From NCBI RefSeq assembly GCF_025145285.1, contig NZ_CP102251.1, positions 1,488,001-1,552,000 on the forward strand: a stretch of DNA of 64,000 nt, read 5' to 3'. How positions within the stretch are numbered: the stretch's first letter is position 1; every line of letters starts with the position of its first letter. Shown here piece after piece: positions 60,821 to 64,000 of this stretch. The notes beneath the pieces were generated by a model. It worked only from the letters and a program-made list of their open reading frames with translations. It was not told where the DNA came from and did not search any database. Source of the DNA: Alistipes onderdonkii (GTDB lineage: Bacteria > Bacteroidota > Bacteroidia > Bacteroidales > Rikenellaceae). Position numbers and translations under genes: made by a program.

Positions 60821-60832
60821 CAATCCCAAGAC

Positions 60833-61801
60833 ATGACAAAAATGTATATGGTTTCGTTACTGTCGATCCTGCCTTTCACGGCCCCGGCCTGCGGATCGGC
60901 ACAGGGCGGCGGAGAAGCGCCCGAGGCACCCAAGGTCTATTTCGTGCGGGACATCACGCCGGAGAATATGGTGCGCCTGTACGAGGCGCTGGAGCGTCCG
61001 GCGACGGGCAAGGTGGCCGTGAAACTCTCGACGGGGGAACCCGGCGGGCACAACTTCCTCAAGCCGGAGCTTATCAAGGAGCTGGTGCAGAAGGTGGACG
61101 GCACGATCGTCGAATGCAATACCGCCTACGGCGGCGGACGCGCCAGCACGGAAAACCACCTGAAGGCCGCCGCCGACCACGGCTTCACGGCCATCGCCCC
61201 GGTGGACATCATGGATGCCGAAGGCGAGGTAAGCCTGCCCGTGAAGGGTGGCAGGCACCTCAGGGAGAACTTCGTGGGGTCGCACTACCCCGCCTATGAC
61301 TTCACGGTGGTGCTCTCGCACTTCAAGGGGCACGCCATGGGCGGCTTCGGCGGTGCGGTGAAGAACATCTCGATCGGCATCGCCTCGTCGGCGGGCAAGG
61401 CGTGGATACATTCGGCCGGGAAGACCAAGAATGCCGCCCAGATGTGGGGCAACCTGCCCGCGCAGGACGATTTTCTGGAGTCGATGGCCGAGGCGGCCAA
61501 GTCGGTGGCAGACCACTGCGGGGAAAAGATACTCTACATCAACGTGATGAACAACCTGTCGGTGGACTGCGACTGCGACGCGCATCCCGAAGACCCGAAG
61601 ATGGGAGACATCGGCATCCTGGCCTCGACCGATCCGGTGGCGCAGGACAAGGCGTGCGTCGACCTGGTTTACGCATCGCCCGACCCGGGCAAGGTGCACC
61701 TGATCGAACGCATGGAGTCGCGCCACGGCATCCACACGCTGGAACACGGCGAAGCGATCGGGCTGGGCTCGCAGCAATACGAACTCGTGGAACTGGAATA
61801 G
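60833..61801 (+). CDS. DUF362-family protein
   Basis: 322 residues with a possible lipoprotein signal (SLLSILPFTAPACGS). The rest follows the DUF362 pattern: VAVKLSTGEPGGHNFLKPELI, GTIVECNTAYGG, FTVVLSHFKGHAMGGFGGAVKNISIGIAS, YINVMNNLSVDCDCDAHPED, and DIGILASTDPVAQDKACVDLVYAS. Relatives are annotated as iron-sulfur centre proteins. The ferredoxin domain often fused to them is absent here, though the next gene encodes one. The VDCDCD cluster and other Cys/His could bind metal. It lies 12 nt after the S-component-like gene and one nucleotide before the next gene. Confidence 0.8.
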   Translation: MTKMYMVSLLSILPFTAPACGSAQGGGEAPEAPKVYFVRDITPENMVRLYEALERPATGKVAVKLSTGEPGGHNFLKPELIKELVQKVDGTIVECNTAYGGGRASTENHLKAAADHGFTAIAPVDIMDAEGEVSLPVKGGRHLRENFVGSHYPAYDFTVVLSHFKGHAMGGFGGAVKNISIGIASSAGKAWIHSAGKTKNAAQMWGNLPAQDDFLESMAEAAKSVADHCGEKILYINVMNNLSVDCDCDAHPEDPKMGDIGILASTDPVAQDKACVDLVYASPDPGKVHLIERMESRHGIHTLEHGEAIGLGSQQYELVELE

Positions 61802-61802
61802 G

Positions 61803-62951
61803 ATGGAGTACCGCATACTGGGGCGCACAGGACTGAAGGTCGGCGCCATTGCGCTGGGTTGCGAGGGATTCACGGACAAGACGGCCGAAGAGGTACGGGC
61901 CGATTTCGATTTCGCCATCCGCAACGGCATCAACTTCCTCGACCTTTACGCCTCGAACCCCACGCTGCGCAGTAACATCGGCGCAGCGCTGGCGGGCAGG
62001 CGCGAGAAGTTCGTCATACAGGGGCACCTCTGCTCGGTATGGGAAGAGGGGCAATACCTGCGCACGCGCGATCCGGAGAAATCGCTGGCGGCGTTCGAAG
62101 ACATGCTCGCACGGCTGGGAACGGACTATGTGGAGATCGGGATGATCCACTACGTGGACGCCGAGGCCGACCTGCGCGAGGTGCTCGACGGCCCGATCAT
62201 GCGCCTGGCGCAACGGCTCAGGTCGGAAGGGCGCATCCGCCACATCGGCCTGAGCAGCCACAACCCCGTGGTCGCGCACATGGCGGCCCGGACGGGGCTC
62301 ATCGACGTGCTGATGTTCTCGGTGAACCCCTGTTACGACCTGCTGCCGCCGAGCGACGACGTGGATACGCTCTGGGCGGACGAGAGTTACGCGCGGGAGC
62401 TGCACAACATCGACCCCGAACGGCAACTGCTCTACGAATTCTGCGAACGCGAAGGGATCGCCATCGACGTGATGAAGGCCTACGGCGGAGGCGACCTGCT
62501 GAGCGACGCCAACTCGCCCTTCGGACGCCCGATGACCCCGGTACAATGCCTCGAATACGCCCTGACGCGCCCCGGCGTAGCGGCCGTAATGGCCGGCTGC
62601 CGCAGCCGCGCCGAGATCGAAGCGGCACTGGCCTGGTGTTCGGCCACGGCCGCGGAACGCGACTACAGGGGGGCGCTGGCCGGGCTGGACAAATTCTCGT
62701 GGGAAGGGCACTGCATGTACTGCGGGCACTGCGCCCCGTGTTCGGTGGGGATCGACATCGCCGGTGTGAACAAATACTACAACCTGACCCTGGCACAGCA
62801 CGAGATACCGGAGACGGTACGCGAACATTACAGGCTCCTGCCGCACCAAGCCTCGGAGTGCATCGCCTGCGGCCGCTGCGAACGGAACTGCCCGTTCGGC
62901 GTCGACATCATCGGCCACATGCGGCTGGCGGCGGCGAAGTTCGGATACTGA
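61803..62951 (+). CDS. Aldo/keto-reductase-like protein with 4Fe-4S dicluster tail
   Basis: 382 residues. The N-terminal 300 residues are an aldo/keto reductase barrel (YRILGRTGLKVGAIALGCEG; NFLDLYASNP; YVEIGMIHYVD; IRHIGLSSHNP). The usual catalytic Lys is not found: the strand reads KFVIQGHLCSVW. Tyr and His equivalents remain. The C-terminal 85 residues carry two 4Fe-4S motifs, CMYCGHCAPC and CIACGRCERNCPFG. The combination suggests an electron-transfer or non-classical redox role instead of NADPH-dependent carbonyl reduction. It is the last gene of the module and is followed by a strong terminator. Confidence 0.85.
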   Translation: MEYRILGRTGLKVGAIALGCEGFTDKTAEEVRADFDFAIRNGINFLDLYASNPTLRSNIGAALAGRREKFVIQGHLCSVWEEGQYLRTRDPEKSLAAFEDMLARLGTDYVEIGMIHYVDAEADLREVLDGPIMRLAQRLRSEGRIRHIGLSSHNPVVAHMAARTGLIDVLMFSVNPCYDLLPPSDDVDTLWADESYARELHNIDPERQLLYEFCEREGIAIDVMKAYGGGDLLSDANSPFGRPMTPVQCLEYALTRPGVAAVMAGCRSRAEIEAALAWCSATAAERDYRGALAGLDKFSWEGHCMYCGHCAPCSVGIDIAGVNKYYNLTLAQHEIPETVREHYRLLPHQASECIACGRCERNCPFGVDIIGHMRLAAAKFGY

Positions 62952-63001
62952 CCCCACAGGCTCGCAACGGGGACGCAGTGCGTACACGACGCACACGCAA
63001 C

Positions 63002-63030
63002 AGGCACGCTTTTCACGGCGTGCCTTTTTT
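63002..63030 (+). terminator. Intrinsic terminator after the receptor/redox module
   Basis: An 8-bp perfect stem (aggcacgc / gcgtgcct) with an 8-nt loop, running directly into six T. Confidence 0.9.
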
Positions 63031-63055
63031 ATGCGGGGGTTCAGCGACAATTTCC

Positions 63056-63063
63056 TATCTTTG
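63056..63063 (+). promoter_or_regulatory. -7 box of tex
   Basis: TATCTTTG lies 26 nt before the tex ATG, implying a very short leader of about 13-20 nt. Confidence 0.65.
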
Positions 63064-63081
63064 CAACCCAACACGACCAGA

Positions 63082-64000
63082 ATGACGGAACGAATCATAG
63101 CACAAAGACTCGGGATCAGCCTCCCGCAGGTGCAGGGCACGGTACGCCTGCTGCGCGAAGGCGCCACGATCCCCTTCATCAGCCGCTACCGCAAGGAAGC
63201 GACCGGCTCGCTCGACGAATTGCAGGTCGGGGCGATCAAGGAACAACTGGACAGGCTCACCGAACTGGAAGCCCGCAGGCAGACCGTCCTGGCAACCATC
63301 GAGGGGCAGGGCAAACTGACCGGGGAGCTCCGCAAACGGATCGAAGAGTGCTGGGACGCAGTGGAGCTGGAGGACATCTATCTGCCCTACAAACCCAAGC
63401 GCCGCACACGCGCCACGGCGGCCCGCGAACGGGGGCTGGAACCGCTGGCCGACATCGTCATGGCACAACGGGCACACGACCTTCTGCGTCAGGCGCAACG
63501 CTTCGTCACGGCCGAGGTAGCGACCCCCGAAGAGGCCATTGCAGGAGCCTGCGACATCATCGCCGAGAGGATATCCGAGGACGAACAGGCCCGCAACACC
63601 GTGCGGCGCACGATGGGACGCGAAGGGGCGGTGCACTCGAAGCTCGTGAAGGGCAAGGAGGCCGAGGGGGCGAAGTATTCGGACTACTTCGACGCCGCGT
63701 CGCCGCTGCGCAGCATCTCGTCGCACCGGTTCCTGGCCATGCGTCGCGGCGAAGACGAGGGGATCCTGCGCATCTCGATCGATGCCGACACGGAGCGCAT
63801 CACCGAAGCGCTCTGCCGCCGGTTCATACGTCCCGGATCGGCAACGCGCACATATATGGAGGCCGCCGTAGCCGACTCGCTCAAGCGGCTCATCCGACCG
63901 TCGATAGAGACCGAGCTGCTCGCGGCCGCCAAAGAGAAGGCCGACGACGAGGCGATCGGGGTATTCGCCGAAAACCTGCGGCAGCTGCTCCTTTCGGCGC
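63082..64000 (+). CDS. tex: Tex-type S1 RNA-binding transcription accessory protein (3' partial)
   Basis: The first 306 codons are present; the frame runs off the right edge. The N-terminal Tex domain is plain: MTERIIAQRLGISLPQVQG, LLREGATIPFISRYRKEATG, LDELQVGAIKEQLDRL, and DIYLPYKPKRRTRATAARERGLEPLAD. The middle helical region (about 180-306) ends in GVFAENLRQLLLSA, where the YqgF-like domain normally begins. Full-length Tex proteins of about 710-780 residues bind RNA through a C-terminal S1 domain that lies outside the window. Tex affects transcription and is broadly conserved, so this marks the return to core chromosome. The start is supported by the -7 box 26 nt upstream. Confidence 0.92.
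   Translation, partial: MTERIIAQRLGISLPQVQGTVRLLREGATIPFISRYRKEATGSLDELQVGAIKEQLDRLTELEARRQTVLATIEGQGKLTGELRKRIEECWDAVELEDIYLPYKPKRRTRATAARERGLEPLADIVMAQRAHDLLRQAQRFVTAEVATPEEAIAGACDIIAERISEDEQARNTVRRTMGREGAVHSKLVKGKEAEGAKYSDYFDAASPLRSISSHRFLAMRRGEDEGILRISIDADTERITEALCRRFIRPGSATRTYMEAAVADSLKRLIRPSIETELLAAAKEKADDEAIGVFAENLRQLLLSA

Noticed and set aside
1..64000. tRNA and rRNA genes, CRISPR arrays, insertion sequences, integrases
   Set aside because: None seen: no evenly spaced identical repeats with unique spacers, no transposase or recombinase proteins, no tRNA-like cloverleaf noticed in the gaps.

Overview
The window looks like a chromosomal segment of a high-GC gut Bacteroidales bacterium, most like Alistipes or another Rikenellaceae. 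The grounds are SusC/SusD pairs, a hybrid two-component regulator, fimbrillin and BACON lipoproteins, Bacteroidetes-type -7 boxes (TAnnTTTG) and A-rich rather than Shine-Dalgarno leaders, all at high G+C. The genus is an inference; no rRNA or tRNA gene was seen that could settle it.

Region 1 (1-15724, + strand) is the 3' part of a tightly packed aryl-polyene / flexirubin-type lipid operon that continues left of the window. It holds a KS/KS-like/ACP fusion, a FabF-type ketosynthase, a chain-length-factor-like partner without the catalytic Cys, a NodB deacetylase, a LolA-like carrier, a FabZ-type dehydratase, a GT2-DUF2062 glycosyltransferase, an MMPL-acyltransferase-methyltransferase triple fusion, a CrtI-like oxidoreductase, a C45-type Ntn hydrolase, a phenylacetate-CoA-ligase-like enzyme and a small secreted protein. 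Most genes overlap by ATGA. A 15-16 bp hairpin closes the operon.

Region 2 (15872-43967) is glycan use. On the minus strand lie a GH5-like enzyme, two tandem SusC/SusD pairs, a DUF1735-like lipoprotein and a GH140/DUF4038-type hydrolase. Divergent from them on the + strand are a GH2 beta-galactosidase, a GH42-like hydrolase and a hybrid two-component sensor/regulator, then a fimbrillin-like pair (the second with GLUG repeats) and a lipoprotein GH5-like enzyme. GH5, GH2, GH42 and GH140 together suggest a branched beta-mannan or pectin-type glycan, but the substrate cannot be read from sequence.

Region 3 (44159-57076, minus strand) is a second polysaccharide utilisation locus: two paralogous BACON lipoproteins, SusC, SusD, a calcineurin-like phosphoesterase, GH31 and a separately promoted TPR/TM/DUF6377 regulator with a 9-base homopolymer in its signal peptide.

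Region 4 (57077-57903) is non-coding: GC-rich degenerate repeats, an AT-rich block and a promoter with a perfect 16-bp palindrome at the expected transcription start. Region 5 (57904-62951) is an uncharacterised uptake/redox module: DUF1893, TonB-dependent receptor, ECF-type S-component-like membrane protein, DUF362 protein and a 4Fe-4S aldo/keto-reductase-like protein, ended by a strong terminator. The 5' part of tex (63082-64000) follows.

Two places look least described: the uptake/redox module, and the repeat-expanded, domain-fused ketosynthases of the aryl-polyene-type operon.
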